DNA of 64,000 bases from Mycobacterium lepraemurium (GTDB lineage: Bacteria > Actinomycetota > Actinomycetes > Mycobacteriales > Mycobacteriaceae), in NCBI GenBank assembly GCA_002291465.1, contig CP021238.1, forward strand, positions 3,844,001 through 3,908,000, given 5' to 3'. This document shows, piece after piece, positions 1 to 10,705 of the stretch (its first letter is position 1; every line of letters begins with the position of its first letter). A program made the position numbers and the translations under genes. Under the pieces are notes generated by a model, which saw nothing but the letters and a program-made list of their open reading frames with translations, was not told the DNA's origin and searched no databases.

Positions 1-65
1 AAAGGATACACCGAAGCCGTGGACAGGCCTACTTTGATGGCAGGACGCACTGTCTGTCGGTGCCG

Positions 66-1022
66 CTAGCCCGACTGCAGCGACAGCACCAAAGGCCCCA
101 GGGTGATCAACGCACCCACCGCGACCGCGATCAACGTGCTGGCGATGTCCTCGGTCTTGCGCACCACCCGCACCCCGACCACCAGGCCGAGGATGACCAG
201 CACCGAGAGCACCAGGGCCACGATGCTGTTCCAGCGCCACAGCTGGTCGAAGGCCACGAACAGCCCGGCGCCGAACGCGACGGCCAGAATCGATTGCAGC
301 ACAACCACACTGCCGCGCCAGATCGCCTCGAGCCTGCCGGGCGCCGGGTGTGCCGCCTCGGCGTCCTCGTCCTCGAGGTGCGCCGCGTCGAGGTCCTCGT
401 CGGTCAGCGTCGCGGCATCCGCGTGGTCATCGTCGAGATCCTCGTCGAGCGCCGAATCCGATTGCAGATACGAGCGCACGTACGCGGAGTCCTCCAACGC
501 CGGTTCGGCCTCGCGCACCTCGGAGTCCATCACGTCCACCGGAATGTCGGCGTAGTGGTCCATCGGGTCGGGGCTCATGTCCTCGGCGCCTGAGGATCGC
601 CGGCCGGCGCCGTTGGCGGACGGGCCCGGCTCGGGCAGCGGCCGCGGGTAGGCGCTGCGCTCGGGGCCGGGGGCGCGCTTGGGCTGCGGCGGCGACTTGG
701 GCCAGCGCGCCTCGGGCTCGGACCAGTAGGGGGCCTTGGGCTCGTCTTCAGCTACCGGTTCGGCGGGTTCGGCCACGGGTTGGGCGGGTACGGCCGTGTC
801 GACGGTGTCGGTGGCGCCGGGTTGGTCGTCGGGCTCGTCGGCACGGATGACCGGGATCTCGCCGGTGAGCTCGGCCACGGTCACCGCGTCGCTGTCGCCG
901 CGCCGCCGGCGACGCCGCCGGGTGACCGCCGGGGCGCCGATGGTTCCGTTTCTGGCCAGCAATTCGGCAACCGGGATCGGCCGAGTGCCCGGGCTCTCGG
1001 TCTCGGAATGCGGTCCGGTCAT
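66..1022 (-). CDS. Rv0497-like conserved membrane protein
   Basis: 318 aa. The first ~220 residues are hydrophilic, rich in Pro, Glu and Asp, with an Arg cluster near residue 40. The last ~90 residues hold three hydrophobic stretches (about 235-260, 265-285 and 295-315), so this looks like a cytoplasmic tail anchored by C-terminal membrane helices. The ATG overlaps the ppx1 stop by 4 bp (ATGA), so the two are probably translationally coupled. Size and position match the M. tuberculosis Rv0497 family, whose function is unknown; I infer none. Confidence 0.85.
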   Translation of the reverse strand: MTGPHSETESPGTRPIPVAELLARNGTIGAPAVTRRRRRRRGDSDAVTVAELTGEIPVIRADEPDDQPGATDTVDTAVPAQPVAEPAEPVAEDEPKAPYWSEPEARWPKSPPQPKRAPGPERSAYPRPLPEPGPSANGAGRRSSGAEDMSPDPMDHYADIPVDVMDSEVREAEPALEDSAYVRSYLQSDSALDEDLDDDHADAATLTDEDLDAAHLEDEDAEAAHPAPGRLEAIWRGSVVVLQSILAVAFGAGLFVAFDQLWRWNSIVALVLSVLVILGLVVGVRVVRKTEDIASTLIAVAVGALITLGPLVLSLQSG

Positions 1023-2035
1023 GGTTTGTCGCCTCTCGATCGGTTCTGATTCCGATCAACTACCTGACCTCCAGCATTACGCACGGACGGCTCCATGAGG
1101 GCCGTTCCGTCGACTTCGCTGTCGAGTTTGCGCAAGATGAGACCTTCCCGTAACGCCCACGGGCAGATATCCACCGATTCGATCGACAGCGCTCGCATGC
1201 TCGCCTCCGCCACCAAAGCGCCCGCCACGATCTGCGGCGCCCGCTCGGCGCTCACTCCTTCCAGTTCGGCCCGGTCAGCGGTCGTCATCCTAGAGATGAA
1301 AGATATGAGTTGCCTGAGGCCGTTTGCTGTCAGCGTCCTTTTGACCCGCGGTCCGGCGCCGGACGGCGCCGCCCCGGTGAGCCGCGCCAGCGAGCGAAAC
1401 GTCTTCGACGTCGCCACCGTGAGGTCCGGGGTTCCGGCCTCCAGGATGTTTTCGCTGGCCTCGGCAAGCTCGGCGTCCAGCCAGTCCCGCAGCATTGCCA
1501 CCCGGCGCCGGCCGGGAGGATCGTCGGGCAGCCATTCGCGGGTCAGCCGGCCCGCGCCCAGCGGCAGCGACAACGCCACCTCGGGCTCCTCGTCCAGGCC
1601 GCTGGACATCTCCAGCGAGCCGCCGCCGATGTCGAGGTTGATGATCCGGCCCGCGCTCCACCCGTACCAGCGGCGCACCGCCAGGAACGTCAGCCGGGAC
1701 TCGTCGACCCCGGTCAGCACCCGCAGCTCGACGCCGGTCTCCTTGCGGACCCGGTTCAACACTTCCTCGGAGTTGCCCGCCTCCCGCACCGCCGAGGTGG
1801 CGAACGCCATCAGCTCCTCGCAGCCCGAACTGTCGGCGATCTTGGCGAATTCGTCGATGGTCGAGATCAGCTTCTCGGCGCCGCGCTTGGTGATCTTGCC
1901 GGCGCTGTCGGTGGCCTCAGCCAGCCGCAGGGTGGCTTTCGTCGAACTCATCGGGGTCGGATGGCCACCCCGGTGGGCATCGACCACCAGCAGATGCACC
2001 GTGTTGCTACCCACGTCGAGCACGCCCAATCGCAC
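1019..2035 (-). CDS. ppx1: Exopolyphosphatase Ppx/GppA family
   Basis: 338 aa, close to the ~344 aa of M. tuberculosis Rv0496. It belongs to the ASKHA-fold Ppx/GppA phosphatases, which remove phosphate from polyphosphate or (p)ppGpp. The N-terminal phosphate-1 motif [14 protein letters not shown] (residues 5-18), an [10 protein letters not shown] segment near 77 and a second phosphate loop [11 protein letters not shown] near 137 are all visible. It lies a few kb upstream of senX3-regX3, the phosphate-sensing pair. It starts at the left edge of a divergent spacer shared with the next gene. Confidence 0.93.
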   Translation of the reverse strand: MRLGVLDVGSNTVHLLVVDAHRGGHPTPMSSTKATLRLAEATDSAGKITKRGAEKLISTIDEFAKIADSSGCEELMAFATSAVREAGNSEEVLNRVRKETGVELRVLTGVDESRLTFLAVRRWYGWSAGRIINLDIGGGSLEMSSGLDEEPEVALSLPLGAGRLTREWLPDDPPGRRRVAMLRDWLDAELAEASENILEAGTPDLTVATSKTFRSLARLTGAAPSGAGPRVKRTLTANGLRQLISFISRMTTADRAELEGVSAERAPQIVAGALVAEASMRALSIESVDICPWALREGLILRKLDSEVDGTALMEPSVRNAGGQVVDRNQNRSRGDKP

Positions 2036-2153
2036 GCCAACAACCTAACGGTGCCCCGATCGCCCCGCGTCGCGCGACCCGGTCAATCGCCGTGATCAGA
2101 GCCATACCGGGCCCGAGTGTCAGCGGCTCGGCGAGACCGCATCTTCATCTAAC

Positions 2154-2957
2154 GTGGACGACGTGGCGAATTCGCACCCGCAACCGGGACAACCCGGGCA
2201 AGAGGTTGAGCTGGATTTCGCCCGCGAATGGGTGGAGTTCTACGATCCCGACAACCCCGAGCACCTGACCGCCGCCGACCTGACCTGGTTGCTGTCGCGG
2301 TGGACGTGCGTGTTCGGCACGCCGGCCTGCCAGGGCACCGTGGCGGGCCGCCCCGACGACGGGTGCTGCTCGCACGGGGCGTTCCTGTCCGACGACGACG
2401 ACCGCGCCCGGCTGGACGACGCGGTCAAGCAGCTGACCGACGACGACTGGCAGTTCCGCGAAAAAGGCTTGGGCCGCAAGGGTTATCTGGAGCTCGACGA
2501 ACACGACGGCCAGCCGCAGTACCGCACACGCAAGCACAAGGACGCCTGCATCTTCCTGAACCGGCCGGGTTTCGCCGGAGGTGTCGGGTGCGCGCTGCAC
2601 AGCAAGGCGCTCAAGCTCGGCGTGCCGCCGCTGACCATGAAGCCCGACGTCTGCTGGCAGTTGCCGATCCGGCGCAGCCAGGAGTGGGTGACCCGGCCCG
2701 ACGGCACCGAGATCCTCAAGACCTGGGTCACCGAATACGACCGCCGCGGTTGGGGTTCCGGCGGCGCGGACCTGCATTGGTACTGCACCGGTGATCCGGC
2801 CGCTCACGTCAGCGCCACCCAGGTGTGGGAAAGCCTGGCCGACGAGCTCACCGAGATGCTGGGCGCCAAGGCGTACGCGGAGCTGGCCGCAATGTGCAAG
2901 CGCCGCAGCAAGTTAGGGCTCATCGCGGTGCACCCGGCGACCCGGATCGCCGAGTAG
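2154..2957 (+). CDS. Rv0495c-like cysteine-rich conserved protein
   Basis: 267 aa, starting at a GTG divergent from ppx1. The sequence carries clustered cysteines: one in [13 protein letters not shown] (about 44-52), a CC pair in DDGCCSHG (about 62-68), then DACIFLNRP near 130 and GVGCALH near 144. This spacing resembles metal- or cluster-binding families. Position and content match the actinobacterial Rv0495c family. Metal binding is inferred from the cysteines only; the reaction is unknown. M. tuberculosis has a GntR-type regulator (Rv0494) next to it, which is absent here. Confidence 0.8.
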   Translation: MDDVANSHPQPGQPGQEVELDFAREWVEFYDPDNPEHLTAADLTWLLSRWTCVFGTPACQGTVAGRPDDGCCSHGAFLSDDDDRARLDDAVKQLTDDDWQFREKGLGRKGYLELDEHDGQPQYRTRKHKDACIFLNRPGFAGGVGCALHSKALKLGVPPLTMKPDVCWQLPIRRSQEWVTRPDGTEILKTWVTEYDRRGWGSGGADLHWYCTGDPAAHVSATQVWESLADELTEMLGAKAYAELAAMCKRRSKLGLIAVHPATRIAE

Positions 2958-2973
2958 CCGCGACGTCGGTCCT

Positions 2974-3923
2974 GTGGTGGACGACGAGAAGCGATCGGCC
3001 GCCGCCCCGCGCTGGCGCGGCCGGCCGGGGCGCCTCGAGGTCTGGTACGCCACCCTGTCCGATCCGCGCACCGGCGCGGGATTGTGGGTCCATTGCGAGA
3101 CCGTGGCCCCGCTGCGCGGCGCCGCCTACGGGCACGGCTGGGCCACCTGGTTTCCGCCCGCCGGGCCGCCGCACACCGGCCGGTTCGGGCCGGTGCCCGC
3201 GCACCCCGCCACCGGGCGCAGACTGGTTCACCTGCGCGGGCGTTCGGGTGGCCGACGAGCAGCTGAGCGGGCGGCCCGGAGCGCTGGCCTGGGAGCCTGT
3301 CCCGGACGGACCCCACGCGCCCGCTGTGGACGTTCCCGCGACTCGCGTGGGAGCGTGAGCTGCTGCCCGGCGCGCAGGTGGTGCTCGCCCCCACCGCCGA
3401 GTTCACCGGCCGGTTGCACCTCGACGGTGCCCCCGTGCGCGTCGAGGGGTGGCGTGGCGGCGTCGCCCACATCTACGGGCACGGCAACGCCCGCCGCTGG
3501 GGGTGGATGCATGCCGACCTCGGCGGCGGCGACGTCCTCGAGGTGGTTTCCGTGGTGTCGCACAAGCCCGGGCTGCGCCACCTCGCGCCGCTGGCTTTCG
3601 TGCGCTTCCGGCTCGACGGAAACGATTGGCCCGCAATCGTTTTTCCGTCGCTGCGGATGCGGACGCGATTGCAGCTGCCGCACTGGCAGCTGGCGGGCCG
3701 GATCGGCAGGCGTCGAGTGTGCATCCGGGCCGACCTGCCGCCGGAGCGCTGCGTGAGCCTGGGCTACACCGATCCCGATGGCGGCACCGCGGTGTGCACC
3801 AACACCGAACGGGCCGACATCCGCGTCGAGATCGACGACCGGCGGTGGTCGGTGCTCGGGCACGCCGAAGTGGGGCTACGCGGCACCGAGGCACCCGCCG
3901 TCAACGAGCGGATCCTGGCGTGA
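2974..3923 (+). pseudogene. Rv0493c-like protein, two frameshifts
   Basis: A ~315-codon gene in the position of Rv0493c, broken across three frames. The first frame runs from the GTG at 2974 to about 3220. The second carries GVRVADEQLSGRPGALAWEP to about 3305. The third carries PLWTFPRLAWERELLPGAQV and continues to the TGA at 3921-3923. Each step equals a net +1 shift. The protein family is an uncharacterised beta-rich actinobacterial family. The residual coding potential in all three pieces shows recent breakage or sequence error. Its last codons overlap the following Nudix gene by GTGA. Confidence 0.75.
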
Positions 3924-4420
3924 CGCCGGTCCCGGATTTCATCGTCGAGCTTCGCCGGCAGATCGGCCATGCGCCGCTGTGGTTGCCCGGCATCACGGCC
4001 GTCACCATCCGCGGTCGAAAGGTGTTGCTGGTCAAGCGATCCGACAATGGCGCCTGGACGGCCGTAACGGGCATCGTGGAGCCGGGTGAGAATCCGGCCG
4101 ACTGCGCCGCTCGCGAAGTGCGCGAGGAAACGGGGGTCAGCGCGCGGGCCACCCGGCTGGCGTGGGTGCACGTGACCCGGCCGGCCATCCACGCCAACGG
4201 CGACCACGCCCAGTACCTGGATCACGTGTTCCGGATGGAGTGGCTGTCCGGGGAGCCCTTCCCCGCCGACGACGAGAGCACCGCCGCCGCGTGGTTCGAC
4301 CTCGACGAGCTTCCGCCGATGACGGCGGACATGCGTCGGCGTATCACGTTGAGCGCCAACGACGATGAGCGGACCGTCTTCGACATCGACGGTCCGCCCC
4401 CGGCACGCCCGTCGGGCTAG
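3920..4420 (+). CDS. Nudix hydrolase
   Basis: 166 aa. A complete Nudix box begins near residue 54, GIVEPGENPADCAAREVREE followed by TGV, fitting GX5EX7REUXEEXGU, so it should hydrolyse a nucleoside diphosphate linked to another moiety with Mg2+. The preceding TAVTIRGRKVLLVKRSDNG strand fits the fold. The GTG at 3920 was chosen because it overlaps the preceding stop (GTGA) and gives a normal family length. Its TAG directly abuts the regX3 stop on the other strand, with no spacer. Substrate cannot be read from sequence. Confidence 0.9.
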   Translation: MTPVPDFIVELRRQIGHAPLWLPGITAVTIRGRKVLLVKRSDNGAWTAVTGIVEPGENPADCAAREVREETGVSARATRLAWVHVTRPAIHANGDHAQYLDHVFRMEWLSGEPFPADDESTAAAWFDLDELPPMTADMRRRITLSANDDERTVFDIDGPPPARPSG

Positions 4421-5104
4421 TTAGCCTTCCAGCTTGTAGCCCAGCCCGCGCACCGTCACCAGGTGCACCGGGTTGGCCGGGTCGGCTTCGATCTTGGAGC
4501 GCAGCCGCTTGACGTGCACGTCGAGCGTCTTGGTGTCGCCGACGTAGTCGGCGCCCCACACCCGGTCGATCAGCTGGCCGCGAGTCAGCACCCGGCCGCT
4601 GTTGCGCATCAGGTACTCGAGCAGGTCGAATTCCTTGAGCGGCAACGTGATCGTGTCACCGTTGACCGAGACGACGTGGCGTTCGACGTCCATCCGCACC
4701 GGGCCGGATTCGAGCACGCCGTCGCTGATCTCGGAGTCGTCGTCACCGCCGCGGCGCAGCACCGCCCGGATCCGCGCGATCAGCTCCCGCGCCGAATACG
4801 GTTTGGTCACATAGTCATCGGCGCCGAGCTCGAGGCCGACGACCTTGTCGATCTCGCTGTCCCGGGCGGTCACCATGATCACCGGCACGCTGGAACGCGC
4901 GCGCAACTGTTTGCAGACGTCGGTGCCCGACATCCCGGGGAGCATCAGGTCGAGCAGCACGATGTCGGCGCCGGCCCGATCGAACTCGGCGAGCGCTGCG
5001 GTCCCGTCGGTCACCACGGTGGCCTCGAAGCCCTCCTTGCGGAGCAGGAAGGCCAGCGGGTCGGCCAACGACTCCTCGTCCTCGACAATCAGCACACTGG
5101 TCAT
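4421..5104 (-). CDS. regX3: Response regulator RegX3 (OmpR family)
   Basis: 227 aa, exactly the M. tuberculosis length. The receiver domain spans about 1-115, with acidic pocket E8/D9, phosphoacceptor D52 (in VLLDLMLPG) and a conserved K near 101 in DYVTKPYSARE. A winged-helix DNA-binding domain follows (about 135-225). It is the partner of SenX3 and controls phosphate-starvation genes. A strong Shine-Dalgarno (GAGGAGG) lies ~10 nt before the ATG. The 49-bp spacer from senX3 lacks the MIRU-type repeats found there in the M. tuberculosis complex. Confidence 0.97.
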   Translation of the reverse strand: MTSVLIVEDEESLADPLAFLLRKEGFEATVVTDGTAALAEFDRAGADIVLLDLMLPGMSGTDVCKQLRARSSVPVIMVTARDSEIDKVVGLELGADDYVTKPYSARELIARIRAVLRRGGDDDSEISDGVLESGPVRMDVERHVVSVNGDTITLPLKEFDLLEYLMRNSGRVLTRGQLIDRVWGADYVGDTKTLDVHVKRLRSKIEADPANPVHLVTVRGLGYKLEG

Positions 5105-5153
5105 CGGCGCGATTCCTCCTCATCGCTACGCTCTGCATCGTCATACGCGCGGG

Positions 5154-6383
5154 TCATCGGCTTAGTTCTTCCTCTCGTTGGGAACGGTTGGGCCGCACCT
5201 CACGACCCTGCGGCTGCTCGGATTCACCGTCGCCCCGATACGACGCCACGGCCGCCGGAATGGACAGGGTGAATGTCGATCCGGTGCCCGGCTTGCTCCA
5301 CACCCCGATGGTGCCGTTGTGATTGGCCGCGACGTGCTTGACGATGGCCAGGCCCAGGCCGCTGCCGCCGGTGGCGCGTGAGCGCGCCTTGTCCCCCCGG
5401 AAGAACCGCTCGAAAACCCGCTCCTGATCCTCCAGCGCGATGCCGATGCCGCGGTCGGTGACGGCGATCTCGATGTTGTCGCCGCGGCGGCGACGGCTGA
5501 TCGACACCGGCGAGCCCGGCGGCGAATAGGCGATGGCATTGGACACCAGGTTCGCCAACGCGGTGACCAACAGCGTCTCGTCGCCCAGCACCCGCAAACC
5601 GCTGGGGGCGTCGGTCCGGACCTCGATGTTGGCGCTGTCGGCCGCCACCTTGTGGCGCGAAATCGCTTCGTTCACAACACTATCCACGTCGACCTCGGTG
5701 ACGTTGGTCAACCGCTCAGCCCCCTGCAGCCGGGACAGCTCGATCAGCTCGGCAACCATGTCACCCAGCCGGTTGGCCTCGACCAGCACCTTCTCGGCGA
5801 ACCGGCGCACCGTCTCGGAGTCGTCGGCCGACGCCAGCAGCGCCTCGGCGAGCAGCGCCATCGCCCCCACCGGCGTCTTGAGCTCGTGGCTGACGTTGGC
5901 CACGAAGTCGCGCCGGGTCGCCTCCATCCGGGCATAGTCGGACTGGTCGTGGGCGAACACCACGGCGAACCGGCGGTCTTCCTCGCTGAGCAACCACGCC
6001 TGCCCGTGCACCGACAGCCCGGACCGGCCGCCCGACCGTTTTGCCGGCCGCAGGTCGAATTCCAAGTCGACACCGGTCAGCGCCTGCTGCGCGGCCTCCC
6101 AGGCCTGGTCATCGAGCTGGCGGTCGCGCACCAGGCCCAGCTCCTTGGCCCGGTCGTTGAGGTAGACGACGTCGCGGTGGGCGTCCACCACCGCCGCGCC
6201 CAGCGGCATCAGCGCCACGATGCGTTCCAGCATCTGCGCGACGGTGATCCCGGTCCATTCGGTGCTGATCCGCTGGCGGCGCTGCGCCGCCCGCGGGGAC
6301 AACCGGGTCCCGACCGCCACACCTGCGGCCAGTGCCAGCACGGACAAGACCCCGGCCAGCAACAGTGCCGAGAACACAGTCAC
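5154..6383 (-). CDS. senX3: Sensor histidine kinase SenX3
   Basis: 409 aa (M. tuberculosis 410). N-terminal membrane segment (about 1-25), PAS-like region (about 50-150), then the HisKA helix with the phosphorylated His in [20 protein letters not shown]. The HATPase part shows an N box ([12 protein letters not shown]), G1 (VTDRGIGIA) and G2 ([17 protein letters not shown]). It senses phosphate status and phosphorylates RegX3. All catalytic boxes are intact. First gene of the senX3-regX3 operon. Confidence 0.97.
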   Translation of the reverse strand: MTVFSALLLAGVLSVLALAAGVAVGTRLSPRAAQRRQRISTEWTGITVAQMLERIVALMPLGAAVVDAHRDVVYLNDRAKELGLVRDRQLDDQAWEAAQQALTGVDLEFDLRPAKRSGGRSGLSVHGQAWLLSEEDRRFAVVFAHDQSDYARMEATRRDFVANVSHELKTPVGAMALLAEALLASADDSETVRRFAEKVLVEANRLGDMVAELIELSRLQGAERLTNVTEVDVDSVVNEAISRHKVAADSANIEVRTDAPSGLRVLGDETLLVTALANLVSNAIAYSPPGSPVSISRRRRGDNIEIAVTDRGIGIALEDQERVFERFFRGDKARSRATGGSGLGLAIVKHVAANHNGTIGVWSKPGTGSTFTLSIPAAVASYRGDGESEQPQGREVRPNRSQREEELSR

Positions 6384-6547
6384 ATAACAAATCCTACAAA
6401 TCTTCCTGAACGCTGCCCTAGCGGAACGAGGCCAAAATCGGACAAGTCACACCTTGCATAACAGGTGTTCTGCTTCCGTTCACGTGTTGTTTGGCAAATG
6501 GGGCTTTCGGCGCACCCCTGGGCAGCCACCCGACAGGCTTCGACGCC

Positions 6548-7294
6548 TCAGCCGCGCCCTTGGCTGGCAACCGCGGCGGCGCCGGCGGCGGCCGCCTCGG
6601 GGTCGAGGTAGGTGCCGCCGGGAACCAGCGGCCGCAGCCGGGCGTCCAAGTCGTAGCGCAGCGGAATGCCGGTCGGGATGTTCAGCCCCACGACGTCGTC
6701 GGACATCTGATCGAGGTGCTTGACCAGGGCGCGCAGCGAGTTGCCGTGCGCGACGATCAGCACCGTCTTGCCGCTGCGCAGGTCCGGGACGATGACGTCC
6801 GTGAAGTACGGCAGGAACCGGACGACCACGTCGGCCAGGCACTCGGTCAGCGGCCCGCCGCCGATGTCGGCGTAGCGCGGATCGGCGTCCTGGCTGTAGG
6901 TGCTGCCCCGCTCGATCGGCGGCGGCGGCGTGTCATAGCTGCGCCGCCAGGCCATGAACTGCTCCTCGCCGTAGCGCGCCTTCGTCTCGGCCTTGTCCAG
7001 GCCCTGCAGCGCCCCGTAGTGGCGTTCGTTGAGCCGCCAACTGCGCCGCACCGGGATCCACAGCCGGTCCGCGGCGTCCAGGGCCAGATGCGCGGTGGTG
7101 ATCGCGCGGCGCAGCAGCGACGTGTAGAGCACGTCGGGCAGCAGGCCCTGCTCGGCCAGCAGCTCACCGCTGCGCACCGCCTCGGCGCGGCCCTTGTCGG
7201 TCAGCCCGACGTCCACCCAACCGGTGAACAGGTTCACCGAGTTCCATTCGCTTTCGCCGTGGCGCAGTAGTACCAGCGTGGCAGTCTCACCCAT
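6548..7294 (-). CDS. gpm1: 2,3-bisphosphoglycerate-dependent phosphoglycerate mutase
   Basis: 248 aa. The RHGESEWN motif near residue 10 holds the phosphorylated histidine. [16 protein letters not shown] near 85 and [17 protein letters not shown] near 180 carry the other active-site residues. It interconverts 3- and 2-phosphoglycerate in glycolysis and gluconeogenesis. The ATG at 7294 is preferred over an in-frame start 7 codons upstream because it puts [14 protein letters not shown] at the family's N-terminus. It lies upstream of senX3 on the same strand, with a 164-bp gap. Confidence 0.95.
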   Translation of the reverse strand: MGETATLVLLRHGESEWNSVNLFTGWVDVGLTDKGRAEAVRSGELLAEQGLLPDVLYTSLLRRAITTAHLALDAADRLWIPVRRSWRLNERHYGALQGLDKAETKARYGEEQFMAWRRSYDTPPPPIERGSTYSQDADPRYADIGGGPLTECLADVVVRFLPYFTDVIVPDLRSGKTVLIVAHGNSLRALVKHLDQMSDDVVGLNIPTGIPLRYDLDARLRPLVPGGTYLDPEAAAAGAAAVASQGRG

Positions 7295-7348
7295 GCCGGT
7301 TAGTCTCTCACGCACCCCGAAAAGCGCTGCCGGGCGTGGCCACCCGGG

Positions 7349-7858
7349 CTAACCCTCGTCGTCGTCGATCAGATGCGCAAAGGCCTGCAGGTTCTTCAGC
7401 GACTCGCCGCGCGACACCCGCCACTCCCACTCTTTCTGGATCGACGAGCGAAAACCCAACTCCAGCAACGTGTTGAAGTCCGAGTCCACCGCTTCGAGCA
7501 CTTGCCCGAGCACCCGGTCGATCTCGTCGCCGCTGACCGACGCCAGCGACATGCGGCCCACCAGGTAGATGTCGCCGACGTTGTCCAAGGTGTAGGCCAC
7601 GCCGTAGAGGCGGCGGTTGCGTTTGAGCAGGAACCGGTACACGCCCTCGTGGTTCTCGTCCGGTTTGCGGCACACGAACGCCTCGACCCGCACCGAGTGC
7701 TCGCCGACGCTCAAGATGGTGTTGGTCTTGAGCTTGCGCTCGCCGGGCAGTTCCACCACCAGGCCCGACGGACCGCCATGCGCCCCAGCATGTTTCGAGT
7801 AGGTCAGGCCGCTGGCCTGCAGCGTGTCCTCGATCACCCGCTCGACGGTGGCGCTCAT
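7349..7858 (-). CDS. YbjN-domain protein (Rv0487-like)
   Basis: 169 aa. A YbjN/T3SS chaperone-like fold is suggested by the pattern [40 protein letters not shown] and [20 protein letters not shown]. The ATG overlaps the mshA stop by 4 bp, so it is co-translated with mshA. Biochemical role is unknown. The LysE-type Rv0488 gene that lies between this gene and gpm1 in M. tuberculosis is missing. Confidence 0.85.
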   Translation of the reverse strand: MSATVERVIEDTLQASGLTYSKHAGAHGGPSGLVVELPGERKLKTNTILSVGEHSVRVEAFVCRKPDENHEGVYRFLLKRNRRLYGVAYTLDNVGDIYLVGRMSLASVSGDEIDRVLGQVLEAVDSDFNTLLELGFRSSIQKEWEWRVSRGESLKNLQAFAHLIDDDEG

Positions 7859-9129
7859 GCGCCCACCCCCCGGCGCTCGGTCGTGTACTCGCGGATCGCG
7901 CGCCAGTAGCTGGCCAGCAGCGCGTCGGTGGTGTGGTCCCAGGAGAAGGTGGCGGCATGCGCGGCCGCCGCGCGGCTCATCGCCGCGGCCGCCGGGGCGG
8001 GTGCGCGCAGCAGCCCGGCCAGCGCGTCGGCCCAGTGGTCGACGTCGTGCCCGGCCACCAGGGTGCCGGTGACGCCGTCGCGCACGGCCACCGGCAACCC
8101 GCCGACCGCGGCCGCGGCCACCGGGGTGCCGCACGCCTGCGCCTCCAGCGCCACCAGGCCGAAGGACTCCGAATAGCTCGGCACCGCAACGAGATTGGCC
8201 GCCTGGAACAGCGTGGCCAGGTTCGGGCGGGACTGCGGGGGCAGGAACGTGACCCGCGAGGAGATGCCGAGTTCGTCGGCCAGCCGGGCCAATCCGTCCG
8301 GGGAGGCCAGGCCGGTGCCCGACGGCCCGCCGGCCACCACGACGCGCACCCGGGGCAGTTTCGCGGCGGCACGCAACACGATGTCGGGGGCCTTCAGCGG
8401 CTGGATGCGGCCGACGAACGCCACGATATCCTCGTCGAGCGGCAGCCCCAGCGCGGCCCGGGCGGCGCGGCGGTCGCCGGGCCGGAACACGTCGAGGTCC
8501 ACCCCGGGATGCACGACGTCGATCCTGGCCGGGTCGGCGTGGTGGATCGAAATCAGTTGCCGCGCTTCGTCGTCGGTGTTGACGATCAGCCGGTCAGCCT
8601 CGTCCACCACCTGCTGCTCGCCCACCGTGCGCAGCGGAGGCTCGGGCGAATCCCCTTGCGCCAGCGCGGCATTCTTCACCGCGGCCAGGGTGTGCGCGGT
8701 GTGCACCAGCGGCACCGCCCAGCGGTCGCGCGCCAGCCAGCCGACCTGACCGGACAGCCAGTAGTGCGAGTGCACGATGTCGTAGTAACCCGGCTCGTGC
8801 GACGCTTCGGCGCGCAGCACCCCGGCCGCGAACGCGCACAGCTGGGTGGGCAGATCGTATTTGTCCAGGCCCTCGAATGGCCCGGCCACCACGTTGCGCA
8901 CCAGCACGCCGGGCGCCACCCGCTGCACCGGCGGGTCGGCCGAGGCGGTCGCCCGGGTGAAGATCTCCACCTCGATGCCGCGGCGTGCCAGGTGCAGGGC
9001 GGTCTGCAGCACGTAGACGTTCATGCCACCCGCGTCGCCGGTGCCGGGCTGGGCCAGTGGGGAGGTGTGGACCGCCAGCACGGCGACCCGGCGCAGCTCA
9101 TTCAGCCGGAAAACGTCATCGTGCCGCAC
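7855..9129 (-). CDS. mshA: D-inositol-3-phosphate glycosyltransferase MshA
   Basis: 424 aa from the GTG at 9129. A GT-B (GT4) enzyme that transfers GlcNAc from UDP-GlcNAc to inositol-3-phosphate, the first step of mycothiol synthesis. Visible motifs: [20 protein letters not shown] at the N-terminus, [36 protein letters not shown], and the nucleotide-binding [20 protein letters not shown] with its EX7E pair. An in-frame start 17 codons upstream (9180) is possible, but VRHDD resembles the M. tuberculosis N-terminus. The C-terminus is ~30 residues shorter than in M. tuberculosis. Confidence 0.95.
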   Translation of the reverse strand: MRHDDVFRLNELRRVAVLAVHTSPLAQPGTGDAGGMNVYVLQTALHLARRGIEVEIFTRATASADPPVQRVAPGVLVRNVVAGPFEGLDKYDLPTQLCAFAAGVLRAEASHEPGYYDIVHSHYWLSGQVGWLARDRWAVPLVHTAHTLAAVKNAALAQGDSPEPPLRTVGEQQVVDEADRLIVNTDDEARQLISIHHADPARIDVVHPGVDLDVFRPGDRRAARAALGLPLDEDIVAFVGRIQPLKAPDIVLRAAAKLPRVRVVVAGGPSGTGLASPDGLARLADELGISSRVTFLPPQSRPNLATLFQAANLVAVPSYSESFGLVALEAQACGTPVAAAAVGGLPVAVRDGVTGTLVAGHDVDHWADALAGLLRAPAPAAAAMSRAAAAHAATFSWDHTTDALLASYWRAIREYTTERRGVGA

Positions 9130-9192
9130 TCTGTCATCTTTACAGGATGGTTCGCCGCCGGGCCCAAGTGCGCAGCACACGGCGGCGTCGGG

Positions 9193-10527
9193 TCAGGCCG
9201 ATGACTCGTCCCGCGCGACCTCGCGCAGCCGGGCGTCCAGCGCCCCGGCCCGCCGCATCGCGCTCAGCGGGTCGGCGTACAGCCCGCTCAGCGACACCGT
9301 TCCTGCGCCGGCCTCCTGCACCCGGTTGCCGAAGGCGGTGAGCCGGATGTCGCGCGGCCCCAGCACCGAGTGCGCCGCGAACGCCGCCTCCACCTGCTCC
9401 ATCGCCTCGGGGTACTCGGTGAAGGCCTGCCCGCCGACCACCAGCTCGTCGGGGTTGAGCATGTCGCGCAGCAGCGCCACCGCCTCGCCGAGCACGCGGC
9501 CCCGCTCCGCGAGCAGCTCCTTGGCCTGCTCGTTGCCGGCCCGGGCCACCCGCAGCAGGTCGGCGATCCCGGCGGCGGATCCGCTGGCCCGGTTCGCCGG
9601 GGCGAACGGCAGGATGCGCAGCTGGCGGGCGACCGCCACCACGGCCTCGTCGCTGACGGTCGATTCCAGCTGCCCGGTGCCGCCGAGCAGCTCGGAGTGC
9701 GCCGGCAGGGTCGCGATGGTGCCCGGGCCGCTGGTCGGCACGTGCACCCGCCCGCCGATCACCAGCGCATAGCCGACGGTCTCGCGGGCATACACGTACA
9801 GGCTGGTCGGCGAGCTGGGCAGGAACCGTCGCATGCCCAGCAGCAGCTCAGCACCGGCCATGGCGTCCACGTGGGAGGCCACTGAGACGGGCAGGCCCAG
9901 CGCGTCGGCCAGCACCTGGCCGACCGGCGCCTGCCGCCAGCCCAGCCACGGGTGGTCCACCTGACCGGTGGCGCTGTCGACAGTGCCACCGATCGCGACG
10001 CCGATCCACAGCGGCCGCCGGCGGTGCCAGCGCCGCAGGTAGCGACGTGCGCTGTCGGCCAGCGACGCCAGCGCGGGCCCGGCCGGGTTGCGCGGCGTGG
10101 GCGTCTCGACCGTGTCCAGGGTGCGGCCGAACAGGTCGGTGGCCACGATGCTGGTGGTCCGCGCGCCGATGTGGATGCCCAGCGTCACGAACGGCTCGTG
10201 GTTGACCTCCACCGGCACCCGCGGGCGCCCGATGGCGCCGGAGACGGCCAGATCGGCGCGCTCGCGCAGCAGGCCGGCCTCCAGCAGCGCGATGACCTGG
10301 CGGTTGACCGTGGCGATGCTCAGCGAGGTGACGTTGGCGATGACGTCACGGCCGACGAGTCCGCGCAGCCGGACGGCCCGGAAGACGGAGGCCGCCGCGG
10401 ATTCGGGGATGTGCAGTGCTGGCGGCACGATCTGCCGCCGCACCGCGCGGTGGGGCTTGGGGCCGGGCGCGTGGCCCACGGCGCGACCGGGCGAATGATG
10501 GGGATGGGTGAGGGTATTCGTGCGCAC
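9193..10527 (-). CDS. ROK-family transcriptional regulator (Rv0485-like)
   Basis: 444 aa from the GTG at 10527. The N-terminal winged helix (about 40-100) includes VIANVTSLSIATVNRQVIAL. The rest is a ROK domain with an ASKHA-type core (LWIGVAIGGTVDSATGQVDH, GLPVSVASHVDAMAGAELLL). The canonical ROK zinc-cysteine motif is not apparent. Rv0485 family members are NagC-like regulators; the ligand is unknown. The ORF could open further upstream, but the extra residues are low-complexity and overlap the intergenic region. It is divergent from the SDR gene at 10706. Confidence 0.85.
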   Translation of the reverse strand: MRTNTLTHPHHSPGRAVGHAPGPKPHRAVRRQIVPPALHIPESAAASVFRAVRLRGLVGRDVIANVTSLSIATVNRQVIALLEAGLLRERADLAVSGAIGRPRVPVEVNHEPFVTLGIHIGARTTSIVATDLFGRTLDTVETPTPRNPAGPALASLADSARRYLRRWHRRRPLWIGVAIGGTVDSATGQVDHPWLGWRQAPVGQVLADALGLPVSVASHVDAMAGAELLLGMRRFLPSSPTSLYVYARETVGYALVIGGRVHVPTSGPGTIATLPAHSELLGGTGQLESTVSDEAVVAVARQLRILPFAPANRASGSAAGIADLLRVARAGNEQAKELLAERGRVLGEAVALLRDMLNPDELVVGGQAFTEYPEAMEQVEAAFAAHSVLGPRDIRLTAFGNRVQEAGAGTVSLSGLYADPLSAMRRAGALDARLREVARDESSA

Positions 10528-10705
10528 GAGCGTCCTTTGTCCGAATTTTGCTGGCCGTCTTGGCCACACCTGGCATGGGGTCAGGAGCGGCAAAGTGCGC
10601 AGCAACAACACGCACCCGCCGCGCACAGACACGCGGCGGTGGTGATGTTGGACAGAGCGCTGAGGTGCACACGCAAAATTTAGCACGTTCACTAAGGTTG
10701 TTTCG

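Noticed and set aside
5105-5153. MIRU-type repeat in the senX3-regX3 spacer
   Set aside because: The spacer is only 49 bp, non-repetitive, and holds just the regX3 ribosome site.
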